Shown: positions 25,001-33,568 of the stretch, in pieces
How positions within the stretch are numbered: position 1 is the first letter of the stretch
Layout of the letters: every line of letters begins with the position of its first letter
Source: Xenorhabdus griffiniae
Lineage (GTDB): Bacteria > Pseudomonadota > Gammaproteobacteria > Enterobacterales > Enterobacteriaceae
Length of the DNA stretch: 64,000 bases
Assembly: GCF_001028135.1 (NCBI RefSeq)
Contig: NZ_LDNM01000015.1
Location: forward strand, 1 to 64,000
Direction: 5' to 3'
Program-made: the position numbers and the translations under genes
Notes under the pieces: generated by a model
Database searches by the model: none
What the model saw: only the letters and a program-made list of their open reading frames with translations
Told to the model about the DNA's origin: nothing

Positions 25001-25354
25001 AGGGTCGAAACGCATTTCGGCGTCAGGGCGAACCAGTTTACCGTGGTGAATCCGTCCAATGGGAAAATGGAGCCGGTGTTCGTGATTAAGAATGGTCAGG
25101 TTTTTATCAAGGAAGCCTTTCTTGGTACAGCGGTCATTGACGGGGCGAAAATTAAAGATGCCTCCATCACAATGATAAAAATCGCTGATGGGATGCGCTC
25201 AGATAACTGGCCTTCCGGTGGTTGGAATTTGCCAAAAAGTGGGGCGTTTGAAATGCGAAGCTCGGCAAGCGGGGCGCGGGTAGCATTAGATCATACCGGA
25301 CTAACGGTTTGGGATAGCAGCGGAACAATGCGGGTTAAGGTAGGAAAAATATGA
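22091..25354 (+). CDS. tail tip host-specificity protein J (lambda gpJ-like)
   Basis: 1087 aa, similar in length to lambda J (1132 aa). The N-terminus GKGGGGGSTPTLVDDNL is typical, followed by the tip attachment domains (FLRIVDLVGEGQIEG; AIAQYCDKPVPDGFGG), fibronectin-like domains (~600-780), a helical coiled-coil stretch (~830-930) and a C-terminal receptor region ending in HTGLTVWDSSGTMRVKVGKI. The last ~250 residues decide host receptor binding and are normally the most variable. Coupled to the next gene through ATGA. Confidence 0.95.
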   Translation: MGKGGGGGSTPTLVDDNLKNKQFLRIVDLVGEGQIEGPVGGLHGFRINGTPIVDKNGNPNINGVTVQWRAGTQSQEPLSDYPFVESEIPVSVEVKKDTPILRSVSNRDVDRVRFTLGVSQLIQTDSKGNQSNSSVQMAIDVNDGSGWQHVKTVQIGPGKISGQYLESHTIDAPKKKPFQIRVSRLTDDSKNDQLRNGTVWASYTEITDTLMSYPNSAVVGMRIDRSQFADTPKRTYHIKGMIIQVPDNYNPETREYKGVWTGRFKPAYSNNPAWIFYDLVTNTRYGIGKLMGSFGCDKFALYAIAQYCDKPVPDGFGGTEPRFTCNAYIATQRKARDVLDDLASVFRGMQVWDGLKLTAFQDRPSDPVWTFTNANVIEGKFNYSSAAKKARHTMIEVTWTNPDNGWKDEREIIQDDELVARLGINVKKVTAFGCTSRGQAHRVGKWIIETEKLETDSVTFSAGREGINCIPGDIVEIADNTFAAARIGGRVLSFSGKTVRIDAPAEFSKGESGYFSYMGSEGKFVRVDIESVNSDVVTLKDEPKGLRQWGVFSISKRSLVTRLFRVMSIAEDSKAGNYNFTCIQHEPQKEAIVDSGADFKGNPATQNVIRIPNIERLSIAYVLDSSQVQARAMWATTTVSRNITFDVTVYRDNKVVSSGNTKELEYYFNGLGAGNYMVGVRARDDSGMLGDESKVQMVIGAPAAPSAVNIEPGFFELKVIPHISAPKTLDTQFEFWFSEKQIININEIEAQADFLGIAKFWIKGQLKAGTPYWFYVRSVNEFGKSHFVEAVGEPNDNAKEILDELGNQFFSAEAGKRLQSQIDYQAEAALINGAAIRQNSFELMARDGENKAEIKRLDRVFASTEEVWAQSFSEVKAEINTVAGEVRNEIKASVQENQKAIAKTDQVVADNERRTQVQLGKQSAIISEKATAVFNIDGNGYAIKDIGAGVNYRGQYYGAGMVIGAEVKNGRVETHFGVRANQFTVVNPSNGKMEPVFVIKNGQVFIKEAFLGTAVIDGAKIKDASITMIKIADGMRSDNWPSGGWNLPKSGAFEMRSSASGARVALDHTGLTVWDSSGTMRVKVGKI

Positions 25355-26385
25355 GCTGGGGCATGATGATACATCCCGGTGACGGGGGTAAACCGTACCA
25401 TCTGGATTCAGATCGGGCGCAGACATTAAGCCTGATACAAACAGTGTCGGTGGCGTTATACGACGATTACCGTAAATACGGATGGCGGCAGACACGCCAT
25501 ATACCTGAGGCGCGGGATTTTAACATCGTCCTGATACCGACAAAAACTGTCATGGTCGGGCAGCGGGGAATGATTTCTGCCATTATTGATCTCAGGATTG
25601 AGAATATCAGAATGGAGGGAGAATACCTGCATTTTGAATACAGTGATATTCCTATCGGACATCAAACCGTACTGGGGGCCTTAATCGACGCGTTTATGCC
25701 TTATTCCGATGATGATGACAGACACTTCTATATTCAGGTTTGCGGCTACCCTAAGAATACAGGTTCATTTGGTATCCAACTGGCGGGCATGAATGGGATA
25801 TCGACGATTGCAGACCAGAATCGGTTAGGCTATTGCGTCTATCGTGGGAAATTCACGCTGGGGAAAAACGGGCAGTGGCGGGTGCCGGATACTATTCCCA
25901 ACAGGACGCAGTGTCTGGTATTTGCCCGGACAGATACTGCCGGGGCAGCGATAGGCATGACGCACGATAAAGTCATTGTAAATAATGATGTTGCCTGTGA
26001 GGTGCATGTCGTCATTTTCTCCAGCGGATTTCCGTTGCAACAGCCTGAATGGGGTGTCGCAATTTACAACGTATCAGGACAAATAACCTATTCCTCCTAT
26101 TATGCCCCCTTTTTTACGGGTGAAATGATATCGGTGAGAAATGGGCGTGGTACAACTAAGACCATTGCAAAACCAATGGTACAGGTTAACCAGCTGGCGA
26201 AACTGGTCAAAAATGTCGGCGGGAACTCATGGCGATTTGCAGATTCGGGTTTTGTATTCTCAGGGAATGCAATTTCTATTAGTGAGGCTGGGCGTATGGA
26301 ATTTAACTATGTTCAGGTGAATAACTTTAGCTACAAACCCATCGACTACGACATCTACGCGATTAACTTCGACGATTACTTCTAA
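25351..26385 (+). CDS. tail protein downstream of J (DUF6453-like)
   Basis: 344 aa. The start overlaps the J stop (ATGA). The sequence is beta-rich, with many Gly, Tyr and aromatic residues (MSWGMMIHPGDGGKPYHLDS; IDYDIYAINFDDYF at the end). Proteins of this kind are found just after J in enterobacterial prophages and are presumed side-fibre or tip components. The exact role is unknown and the DUF number is from memory. Confidence 0.6.
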   Translation: MSWGMMIHPGDGGKPYHLDSDRAQTLSLIQTVSVALYDDYRKYGWRQTRHIPEARDFNIVLIPTKTVMVGQRGMISAIIDLRIENIRMEGEYLHFEYSDIPIGHQTVLGALIDAFMPYSDDDDRHFYIQVCGYPKNTGSFGIQLAGMNGISTIADQNRLGYCVYRGKFTLGKNGQWRVPDTIPNRTQCLVFARTDTAGAAIGMTHDKVIVNNDVACEVHVVIFSSGFPLQQPEWGVAIYNVSGQITYSSYYAPFFTGEMISVRNGRGTTKTIAKPMVQVNQLAKLVKNVGGNSWRFADSGFVFSGNAISISEAGRMEFNYVQVNNFSYKPIDYDIYAINFDDYF

Positions 26386-26402
26386 CCTCCCAGGAACACA
26401 CT

Positions 26403-27320
26403 ATGTACTATTCACAAGGCACAGTCTCAACTGTGTCCGGCTCGGCTATTGTCCGCGGTACGGGCACGAAATTTAAATCCAATATCAACGGCGTTGCACC
26501 CGGGCAGATGATGTTAATCCGGTCTGGCAACAACAACTTAATCCACCTGATTCAGGCGGTGAACTCCGATACCGAACTGGTACTGGCGGATAACGCCACG
26601 GTCACCCTGAATAACGCGAAATACCAGATTCAGACCACCCTCCCCGATTCCGTCTCGGATGGCGTCCGACATATTGTGGCCAACACCAGCTACATCACCC
26701 AGTTTCTCCAGAACATGGACAAATGGATGTCGCAGAATGGCGTGGTTGACGTGACATTGCCGAATGGACAGACGGTATCACTGCAATCGATACGGGCGTT
26801 ACAGGCGGCATTAGAAGGAAAAGCAGATAAAACAGAGTTTCAACAGTCGGTACGGGCGTTGCAGGTGGCGATGGAGGGAAAACTGGATAAGAACCAGAAC
26901 GGGGCAGATATCCCCAACAAACCGGCGTTTGTGAAAAACCTCGGTTTGTCAGAACTGGGCTATCGAACCATTGGTAACGGGCCAAACCAAATTCCTGATA
27001 TGTCGTTTTTTAGCAGCACAGCAAATTCATTTCGTGTACCTAGTGGTTATATGATGGTGTTTGGAGATTTTCTGGCGACCGTTCCGTCGTCGGCTGACGG
27101 GCGTAGTGCGTCAAGAGAATCCGTCAAATTTTCTACGCCGTTTCCGCACTCGTGCGATTCTGTGACGGGCGTATTTGCAGTAGGCGTCGGGAACGGCCCT
27201 ATTTTCTGCACCTGTGAAGCCGTATCCCGCGCGGGGTTCGTGTTACGGGCGGGCATTATGTCAAAATTGACTAGCTCCATTAAATTAAAATTCATGTATA
27301 TCGCAGTGGGGAAATACTAA
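26403..27320 (+). CDS. tail fibre protein
   Basis: 305 aa. Residues ~1-110 are the tail-attachment part (MYYSQGTVSTVSGSAIVRGTG starts the common N-terminal domain, and DGVRHIVANTSYITQFLQNMDKW follows). The middle contains a tandem repeat, S-I/V-RALQ-A/V-A-L/M-EGK-A/L-DK, about residues 123-160, typical of coiled fibre shafts. The C-terminal ~100 residues resemble the gp53-like receptor domain (FPHSCDSVTGVFAVGVGNG; FMYIAVGKY). The fibre assembly gene follows with one base overlap. It is shorter than many fibres. Confidence 0.85.
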   Translation: MYYSQGTVSTVSGSAIVRGTGTKFKSNINGVAPGQMMLIRSGNNNLIHLIQAVNSDTELVLADNATVTLNNAKYQIQTTLPDSVSDGVRHIVANTSYITQFLQNMDKWMSQNGVVDVTLPNGQTVSLQSIRALQAALEGKADKTEFQQSVRALQVAMEGKLDKNQNGADIPNKPAFVKNLGLSELGYRTIGNGPNQIPDMSFFSSTANSFRVPSGYMMVFGDFLATVPSSADGRSASRESVKFSTPFPHSCDSVTGVFAVGVGNGPIFCTCEAVSRAGFVLRAGIMSKLTSSIKLKFMYIAVGKY

Positions 27321-27751
27321 TGCAGAACATAGTATGGAGTGCGAAAAATAACGCATTTTTTTACGAATTAGATTTAGTGTATTACGAGCGGGCTGGTTGG
27401 GATATATCAGATGTTATCCCGATATCTGAACAGGTTTTTCAACAGTTTACCAATCCACCTCCGCGAAAAATACGTGTAGTTGGCCCTAATGGTTTACCCG
27501 CGTGGGGGGATGCCCCACCGCCACCTCCTCCCACACCAGAGGAATTGCAGCAGCAGGCTGAGTATGAAAAACGGCAATTGCTGCGTCTGGTCAGGGAAAA
27601 AATTGATATTTATCAGGATGCCGTTGATTTTGGTATGGCAACAGGCGATGAAAAACGGTTATTAGACGCATGGAGGGAATACCGGATAATCCTCTATCGG
27701 GTGGATTGCTCTACCGCCCCCGATATCCAATGGCCGAAACAGCCGGAGTGA
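27320..27751 (+). CDS. tail fibre assembly protein (Tfa family)
   Basis: 143 aa. Chaperone for folding and trimerisation of the fibre encoded just before it. Recognised by the N-terminal pattern (VWSAKNNAFFYELDLVYYE), a proline-rich linker (WGDAPPPPPPTPEELQQQAE) and the C-terminal helical part ending LYRVDCSTAPDIQWPKQPE, the standard Tfa ending. It begins on the last base of the fibre stop. The reading frame stays open beyond its TGA for another 50 codons (described separately). Confidence 0.85.
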   Translation: MQNIVWSAKNNAFFYELDLVYYERAGWDISDVIPISEQVFQQFTNPPPRKIRVVGPNGLPAWGDAPPPPPPTPEELQQQAEYEKRQLLRLVREKIDIYQDAVDFGMATGDEKRLLDAWREYRIILYRVDCSTAPDIQWPKQPE

Positions 27752-27904
27752 TTAAAGGGGCTACGTGCCCCCGATGCCGAACCCTGCGACATTCCCGAAG
27801 GTTGTCGCTTAGATGTTCGTGTTCAGATGCCGGAAGATTCGGTGTGGAATGTGGGGCGGGGGGAGGTGAAGCGTAAAATAAACCCGCAGAAAGTTGCGGG
27901 TTGA
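27752..27904 (+). pseudogene. in-frame ORF remnant following the Tfa stop
   Basis: After the Tfa TGA the same frame continues open for 50 codons to TGA 27902-27904. The product reads protein-like: LRAPDAEPCDIPEGCRLDVR, then MPEDSVWNVGRGEVKRKINP. There is no start codon with a ribosome site at its head. It may be the 3' end of a gene whose 5' part was replaced by the fibre assembly gene, or a former C-terminal extension. Not recognised. Confidence 0.35.
27881..27902 (+). terminator. hairpin at the end of the fibre operon
   Basis: AACCCGCA-GAAAGT-TGCGGGTT, 8 perfect pairs. It is followed by GAAATTG rather than a T run, so it may be a weak terminator or stability hairpin. Confidence 0.45.
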
Positions 27905-28474
27905 AATTGCTTAGCTATCTCGCCAATTAAGCCAGAGCTATTACATCAAATGTAATCGAAATTAATATTTGAGTACAAAATTGAGTACATAAAAAATTAA
28001 TTTTAAATAAATAACGTTTAAATACAGTAGATTAACATTTAGTTCTCATAATCATGAAAGTAGAAACTTTGGTTTTCTTTACTGGTATTCAAGGTTGTGT
28101 ATTCTCCGTTATCGCCAATTTAATTACGACTAATCAATGAATTACATTTCCATTAGTGTCACATTTATCTCATTTTGTCGCTAGTTTGCACACCAAAAAC
28201 GATCATTCTCGATGACGTTAAATGACGTGTTATAGATGGTAAACCATAATAAGATTTGAGCGAAGCAGTTCGTATGGCTATCCCAAACTCAGACTGACCG
28301 TGGCAGTGGCGGTTATTGTTCAAGATAGATGGGAAAAGAAATTTGATTAAGAAATGTATCTGAAAGGGAGTTTATATCAATAAATTGTCGAAACTGACTT
28401 GTCTATGCGCCACTTGAGATTGTATTGTGTCGTTAGCATAAGAAATTATCGGTCTGATTAAAAAGGTGTGAAAA
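27905..28474. other. gene-free prophage/chromosome junction
   Basis: 570 bases, AT-rich, without a supported gene, between the last phage gene and core gene tmaR. The right attachment site must lie here or in the few bases before. No tRNA or tmRNA end is recognisable. A short frame near 28250-28340 gives about 35 codons with no homology that I recognise. The tmaR promoter should be in the last ~150 bases, but no convincing boxes were found. Confidence 0.5.
27969..27989 (+). repeat. tandem TTGAGTACA repeats (possible integrase arm sites)
   Basis: TTGAGTACA occurs at 27969-27977 and again at 27981-27989, a 12-base spacing. Closely spaced direct repeats near a prophage end are often arm-type binding sites for a tyrosine integrase. 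The integrase gene is not in the window, so this is inference. Confidence 0.4.
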
Positions 28475-28795
28475 ATGGACAACACAAATAAACCAACATT
28501 CCAAAATGTACTGGAGTTTGTGCGTATATTTCGGCGCAAAAATAAATTACAGCGCGAAATTGTAGACAATGAGAAAAAGATCCGAGATAACCAAAAACGT
28601 GTACTCTTGCTTGATAACCTGAGTGACTATATAAAGCCAGGTATGTCGATTGAAGATATTCAAGGAATTATTGCCCATATGCGCAGTGATTATGAAGAAC
28701 GCGTTGATGAATATATCATCAAAAATGCCGAACTATCTAAAGAACGCCGTGAGTTATCCAAAAAACTTAAGGCAGTGGATGGTGGAGTTAAGTAA
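28475..28795 (+). CDS. tmaR: TmaR (YeeX), PTS polar-localisation regulator
   Basis: 106 aa, very close to E. coli YeeX/TmaR (109 aa): [56 protein letters not shown] and [16 protein letters not shown] are nearly unchanged. TmaR clusters at cell poles and holds enzyme I of the sugar phosphotransferase system there, controlling its activity. The protein is almost entirely coiled coil. It is the first recognisable core gene after the prophage and is followed by a strong terminator. Confidence 0.93.
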   Translation: MDNTNKPTFQNVLEFVRIFRRKNKLQREIVDNEKKIRDNQKRVLLLDNLSDYIKPGMSIEDIQGIIAHMRSDYEERVDEYIIKNAELSKERRELSKKLKAVDGGVK

Positions 28796-28831
28796 GTTTT
28801 AGCTGTTTGAAAAGATGATTGTTTAGTACTT

Positions 28832-28861
28832 AACCACGCCTTATGGCGTGGTTGTTTTTTT
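28832..28861 (+). terminator. intrinsic terminator of tmaR
   Basis: AACCACGCC-TTAT-GGCGTGGTT, then GTTTTTTTT. Its T run touches the stop codon of the converging - strand gene. Confidence 0.9.
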
Positions 28862-29492
28862 AGTTTGAGTTCCAATAAGGTTTGAGTTCAGGATCAATTA
28901 AAGCATAGGTTTGATAGTAAGTTCGTTCATCTTCGGCCATTTGTGCTAATTGTTCGGCTACATCTTCTCGGTTTACCATGCCATGAACTTCCACTTGATA
29001 ACGTTTGCAATGTCCAGTACCAGATTGATCGGTAAGACCACCGGGACGAATGATGGTAAAATTCAGTGTGCTGGTTTGTAGGTAACTTTCAGCCAGTGAC
29101 TTGTGTCTGACAGATTGCCCGAATAATGATTTGGCCCGTGCTGATAATGTCTTCCAACTTTCACCGCATCCAATGGATGTCACTAATAACATACGGGTAA
29201 TTTGAGCTTGTTCCAATGCATCTATGATTGCCATGTTCCCATGATGATCCGAATTTCCTCCGCCAATCGTTGAGAAGACAATAGGATTTTCTCCTGCCTG
29301 TGCAATTGCTTTTTCTATACTTTTTCTGTCACAAGCGTCACCGTGGATTACGTTAACTCCTGCTGCACTGAGTTCCGCAGCTTGTTGTGGATTACGAATT
29401 AAGGCTGTGACAGGACGGTTTTGTTGTAGGGCAATGGTGACCAAATGGCGTCCAACACCTTTTCCGGCACCAAAAATTAACCAAGGTTTCAT
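28860..29492 (-). CDS. NAD(P)-binding SDR-like oxidoreductase
   Basis: 210 aa from the - strand ATG 29492, which has GGAG about 12 bases upstream; an ATG six codons earlier lacks one. The N-terminal nucleotide-binding motif is LIFGAGKGVGRH (residues ~5-16), with an IRNP basic residue after the second strand suggesting NADP. It belongs to the atypical SDR/NmrA-like group (TSIGCGESWKTLS, HKSLAESYLQTSTLNFTIIRPGGL). No YxxxK pair in the classical place. Substrate unknown. A palindromic repeat lies just upstream of its start, with rne convergent beyond in tandem orientation. Confidence 0.75.
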   Translation of the reverse strand: MKPWLIFGAGKGVGRHLVTIALQQNRPVTALIRNPQQAAELSAAGVNVIHGDACDRKSIEKAIAQAGENPIVFSTIGGGNSDHHGNMAIIDALEQAQITRMLLVTSIGCGESWKTLSARAKSLFGQSVRHKSLAESYLQTSTLNFTIIRPGGLTDQSGTGHCKRYQVEVHGMVNREDVAEQLAQMAEDERTYYQTYALIDPELKPYWNSN

Positions 29493-29543
29493 TGATGGGA
29501 AGCTCTCCATAAAATTAACTAACTATTTTAAATGATAACCATT

Positions 29544-29649
29544 TATACTCGATAAATTTCAAGTTGCAATCCGCAAAACGACGTGAGGCCTTATATTTCC
29601 CCGCTCAGCGGGGGAAATATAACACCCATCTTGAAGTTGGATTGGTATA
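29544..29649 (+). mobile_element. palindromic MITE-like repeat, copy 1
   Basis: About 106 bp bounded by TATAC/GTATA, with outer arms TTTCAAGTTGCAATC and TTGAAGTTGGATTGG and a central palindrome around TTATATTTCCCCGC/GCGGGGGAAATATAA. Three more copies occur in this window (46231, 50476, 62758). It can fold into one long cruciform. Such short, gene-less palindromes scattered between genes are non-autonomous elements; I recall this sequence as common in Xenorhabdus. Confidence 0.85.
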
Positions 29650-29710
29650 AATTTATTGGAATAGTTGATTGAAAGGAATGAAGGTAATTCGTTTTTGTTG
29701 TGGGTAAGGT

Positions 29711-29748
29711 AAAAAAATGGCCCCAATCCAGGGGAGGGAGCCATTTAA
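29711..29748 (-). terminator. rne: intrinsic terminator of rne
   Basis: On the - strand AAATGGCTCCC pairs with GGGGCCATTT around a loop and is followed by a T run, 20 bases after the rne stop. Confidence 0.75.
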
Positions 29749-29767
29749 TTCAAATCACAGTATCCGA

Positions 29768-32700
29768 TTATTCGAATAGCGGTGGTTTAGACATAGCAGA
29801 AGTTGCAATACTTGTTGCAGAATGCCCGCCAGCACCGCCTTTACCTTTGAATGGATAAGCAGGGCGTTGCCATTCAGTGATAAGCACAGGCTTAGTCATC
29901 ATATCTGGTGCTGGAGCCTTCGTCATTGGGGAGTAAGCGTGATGATTTTTTTCCACGATAATCGAAGACTTAACAACTGTTTTCTCTTCCGTTTTAACTT
30001 CCTCTGCCTGAGGGCGCATTTCCGTTGCAACAGTTGGCTGTTCTTCATGATGTTCCTGTTCAACAATCGACGTCCTAATGATGGACTCTGCCGTGTGGCA
30101 CATTTTTTCAGCATCGAGTGATACTAGAATATGTGATTCTTCATCTGCTAAAATTTCTGACCAATGTTTTTCATCATGATTGATGACAGGTTCCACGTTA
30201 GCTGATTCTGAAACGTCAGGCTTTTCTAATTCCGGCTCTGCTGGTGTCACGATGGAAGCGTTATCAACAACAAATTTCACATTATCATCCTGAGTAATGC
30301 TGTCTTGTTGTTCTGCTATTTCGGCGTGAGGCACTGTTGTCGTTGGTGCTGATTCTGTGATTGCTGGCAGCAGAATAACTTTTTCCTGTTGTACAGGTAT
30401 TGTTTTTTCTTCAAACGGTTCGCTAATCACATTAACAGAAGCAGGGATTTCAGGTTCAGTCATGGTTACAGGAGTAACCGGATAACGAACCCACACTTTG
30501 CCTGATGCCAGTTCTGGCGATACAACAGCCATTCTCAATGGTACTGGCGATTGAGTCAGATTGCGTTCATCACGGTAGCGGCGGCGGCGCTGACCGCTGA
30601 CACGCAAGTGACGCGGGGAACGGCGGGAACGACGCGGCATTGTGTTGTCTTGCTGCTCATTATTTTGTGAAATAACAGCTTGTGATGCCGCGTTTTGTGA
30701 ATCTGTATTTTGTGGCATTTCAGCTTGGTTAGCTGCTTCAACATGAGTATCAATAACGGCTGGTACAGACGTTTTTGTCTCTTTGTGAGCGTTTTCTGAT
30801 ACAGACACAGATTCAGGCATTACAGCGGGTAAGGCTACAATATTAGTTTCTTGTCTCAATTCGTCAGTGATACGAACTTTTTGATCAAGCTGACGGCGTT
30901 GACGGCGAGGCATGACTGGCTGACGCTCTTCAACGTCTTCTTCGACAATGTCAGGTCGATTGGTGGTCTGTTGAGCTTTAGCTTCCAGTTGCTGCTGCCG
31001 TTTTTCTTCTTGACGGCGACGTTGACGTTCAGCACGTTGTTCACGGCGTTGTTGCTGCTGTGCTTCACGAGCTTCGTTATCCGGCTCAGTGTTATCCTGG
31101 ACATTGTTCGGCTGGGCATTACGGCTCTTGCGCTGTTCATCACGTTCACGGTTATTACGTGCTTCACTTTCGCGACGCTGATTCTGACGGCGTGGGTTGC
31201 GCCGCTCTGATGAGCGACGATTATCATTGCCCGCCGATTTTTTGTCCCTTTCTTGGGTTTGTTTTTCTTCTTCACCACCACTGAACATTTTTTTCAGGGC
31301 ACTCAAGAATCGGCTAAACAAACCTGGTTTTTCTGTCTGTTTTTGGTTATTGGTGACGACTTTTTTCTCTTTTGTTTTTACTTTTGTTGTTGTCGGTGCG
31401 GCTTCTGCTGGCAGATCAAAAGTTGAAATGGCTGGTTGCTCTGGACGTTTGCGTTCATGCTGAATATCGTCCTGAGCATTTATCATTTCCGCTTCATGCA
31501 GTTGTGGAAGCAAATAGCTCAACGTTGAAATTTCTTCGCCTTTACGTACCCGTAAGACAGAGAAATGTGGCGTTTGCATTTGATCATTTGGAACAATGAC
31601 AACACCAACATCACCCTGGCGGTGCTCAATGGCGCTGACTGCCTGACGTTTCTCATTCAGTAAGTAAGAAGCGATCTGCACAGGAACAATGGCATGAACC
31701 TGATGTGTGTTTTCTTTTAGCGCTTCTTCTTCGATTAAACGCAGAATTGACAGGGACAGTGATTCATTATCACGAATAGTGCCGGTGCCGCTACAACGCG
31801 GGCAGACATGGTGACTGGATTCACCCAAGGATGGGCTTAAACGCTGGCGTGACATCTCCAGTAAGCCAAAGCGGGAAATCCGGCCGATTTGAATACGGGC
31901 GCGATCTTGTCTTACAGAGTCACGTAACCGATTTTCAACTTCACGTTGATGACGCACGGGAGTCATGTCAATGAAATCGATAACAATCAGGCCACCGAGG
32001 TCACGCAGACGCAATTGGCGTGCAATTTCATCAGCAGCTTCCAGGTTGGTATTAAATGCCGTTTCTTCAATATCACCACCACGAGTTGAACGGGATGAGT
32101 TGATATCGATAGCCGTTAAAGCTTCAGTCGTATCAATGACGACAGAGCCGCCGGAAGGTAACCGAACTTCACGCTGGAAAGCCGATTCGATTTGCGATTC
32201 TATTTGATAATGGCTGAACAGGGGGACTTCACCACTGTACAGTTTGATTTTACTGGCAAAATCCGGGCGTCCCAGGGCAGTGATGTGTTGGCGTGCCAAA
32301 TCAAGGATTTTAGGGTTGTCGATCAAGATTTCCCCAATATCTGGGCGCAGATAGTCACGGAATGCGCGTACGATCACATTACTTTCCTGGTGGATCAGGA
32401 AGGGCGCGGTGTGGCTGTCGGCAGCTTTTTTGATAGCTTCCCAATGTTTCAGGCGGAAGTTTAAATCTCCCTGCAAAGCTTCAGCTGATTTGCCGACACC
32501 TGCGGTACGAACGATAAGCCCCATGCCTTCTGGAACTTCAAGAGAAGAAAGCGCTTCTTTCAATTCGATGCGATCATCACCCTCAATGCGGCGAGAAATT
32601 CCGCCTGCTCTTGGGTTATTTGGCATCAGGACTAAATAGCTGCCAGCCAGACTAATAAAGGTTGTTAAAGCTGCCCCTTTGTTGCCTCGTTCTTCTTTAT

Positions 32701-33013
32701 CAACCTGGACGATGACTTCCTGGCCTTCTTTAAGGATATCCTTAATATTAGGGCGACCATGAGAGTGATAATTACTTGGGAAATATTCGCGAGCAATTTC
32801 TTTTATGGGTAGGAAACCATGACGCTCCGCGCCGTAATCAACAAAAGCAGCTTCCAGGCTAGGTTCAATTCGAGTAATTTTCCCTTTATATATATTTGCC
32901 TTTTTCTGCTCGTGTCCAGGGCTTTCAATATCCAAATCATAAAGACGTTGCCCATCAACAAGGGCAACACGCAACTCTTCCTGCTGGGTTGCGTTGATTA
33001 ACATTCTTTTCAT
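29768..33013 (-). CDS. rne: ribonuclease E
   Basis: 1081 aa, as in E. coli (1061 aa). Endoribonuclease that starts mRNA decay and processes 9S rRNA and tRNAs; core of the degradosome at the inner membrane. N-terminal ~529 residues: S1 domain ([23 protein letters not shown]), DNase I-like catalytic part with the two Mg-binding Asp in TAIDIN (303) and FIDMTP (346), and the Zn-link CPRCSGTG (404-411). C-terminal half is disordered: membrane helix [15 protein letters not shown] (~565), arginine-rich RNA sites, the AR2 block [19 protein letters not shown] (~800) and a terminal [14 protein letters not shown] patch that in E. coli binds PNPase. Monocistronic, divergent from rluC. Confidence 0.97.
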   Translation of the reverse strand: MKRMLINATQQEELRVALVDGQRLYDLDIESPGHEQKKANIYKGKITRIEPSLEAAFVDYGAERHGFLPIKEIAREYFPSNYHSHGRPNIKDILKEGQEVIVQVDKEERGNKGAALTTFISLAGSYLVLMPNNPRAGGISRRIEGDDRIELKEALSSLEVPEGMGLIVRTAGVGKSAEALQGDLNFRLKHWEAIKKAADSHTAPFLIHQESNVIVRAFRDYLRPDIGEILIDNPKILDLARQHITALGRPDFASKIKLYSGEVPLFSHYQIESQIESAFQREVRLPSGGSVVIDTTEALTAIDINSSRSTRGGDIEETAFNTNLEAADEIARQLRLRDLGGLIVIDFIDMTPVRHQREVENRLRDSVRQDRARIQIGRISRFGLLEMSRQRLSPSLGESSHHVCPRCSGTGTIRDNESLSLSILRLIEEEALKENTHQVHAIVPVQIASYLLNEKRQAVSAIEHRQGDVGVVIVPNDQMQTPHFSVLRVRKGEEISTLSYLLPQLHEAEMINAQDDIQHERKRPEQPAISTFDLPAEAAPTTTKVKTKEKKVVTNNQKQTEKPGLFSRFLSALKKMFSGGEEEKQTQERDKKSAGNDNRRSSERRNPRRQNQRRESEARNNRERDEQRKSRNAQPNNVQDNTEPDNEAREAQQQQRREQRAERQRRRQEEKRQQQLEAKAQQTTNRPDIVEEDVEERQPVMPRRQRRQLDQKVRITDELRQETNIVALPAVMPESVSVSENAHKETKTSVPAVIDTHVEAANQAEMPQNTDSQNAASQAVISQNNEQQDNTMPRRSRRSPRHLRVSGQRRRRYRDERNLTQSPVPLRMAVVSPELASGKVWVRYPVTPVTMTEPEIPASVNVISEPFEEKTIPVQQEKVILLPAITESAPTTTVPHAEIAEQQDSITQDDNVKFVVDNASIVTPAEPELEKPDVSESANVEPVINHDEKHWSEILADEESHILVSLDAEKMCHTAESIIRTSIVEQEHHEEQPTVATEMRPQAEEVKTEEKTVVKSSIIVEKNHHAYSPMTKAPAPDMMTKPVLITEWQRPAYPFKGKGGAGGHSATSIATSAMSKPPLFE

Positions 33014-33568
33014 TCTAACTTACTCATTATTTTTTACATGAATATAGAGCTGCGAGTAAAAAAGAGGCGAGCTACTAGTTACCGATGGCCTCGTGTCTTT
33101 TACAAAACCGTCAGCCTCACGGCTATCGTTTGTATAGAGGCGCCTATTTGTCGGCGAGTCTGAATTTCATTTGAACACAGTACTCTTTATTGGGGCACTG
33201 TAATAAATAGGTACAGATTTTACCCAATCCAGTAAGCTGCCACCCGCAGCCCATAAATTATTTGATCGAACATTACGTCTTATGCCATTGCTGCGTTTTT
33301 GCTCGATCAAACAGATAACAAACAATTTCAATCTTGCCATTCATAGTTTAGTAAACCGTGGCCAGAAAGCATTATTCCATTGCTATTGGGGTGATAGCAA
33401 GGTGACTTTGTCGCTTTACAGGTTTTTTATTAGGAAATAGTGATAAGTTGTTAATATTTAGTCTTTATCCTAAGTCACCTGAAACAATGAAGTAGGAAAA
33501 ATGGCTGTTATTTAGACATAGTTAAAAATGAGTGGCGCTCTGTTTGTTGGATTATTAGAATCTCACCC
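33014..33568 (-). promoter_or_regulatory. rne 5' leader and rne/rluC divergent promoter region
   Basis: 555 bases without a gene. In E. coli a ~360-nt rne leader lets RNase E degrade its own message. Here the - strand shows several stem-loops, among them GTGAGGCTGACGG-containing sequence near 33105-33125, and a perfect 9-base inverted repeat TTTGATCGA/TCGATCAAA (33261-33269 and 33303-33311). The rne start lies 33013 on the - strand; the rluC start is at the other end. Promoter boxes could not be assigned with confidence. Confidence 0.6.

Noticed and set aside
27670-27876. 68-codon ORF overlapping the end of the fibre assembly gene
   Set aside because: Out of frame with Tfa over its first third and Arg/Cys/Ser-rich; the in-frame continuation of Tfa is the more protein-like reading.
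28250-28345. 35-codon frame ending KLRLTVAVAVIVQDRWEKKFD, looking faintly like a Nudix start
   Set aside because: Too short, no Nudix box and no ribosome site; likely chance in the junction region.
30851-31463. + strand ORFs opposite the RNase E C-terminal half
   Set aside because: They arise from the Arg/Gln-rich codons of the disordered region read on the other strand; no start signals.
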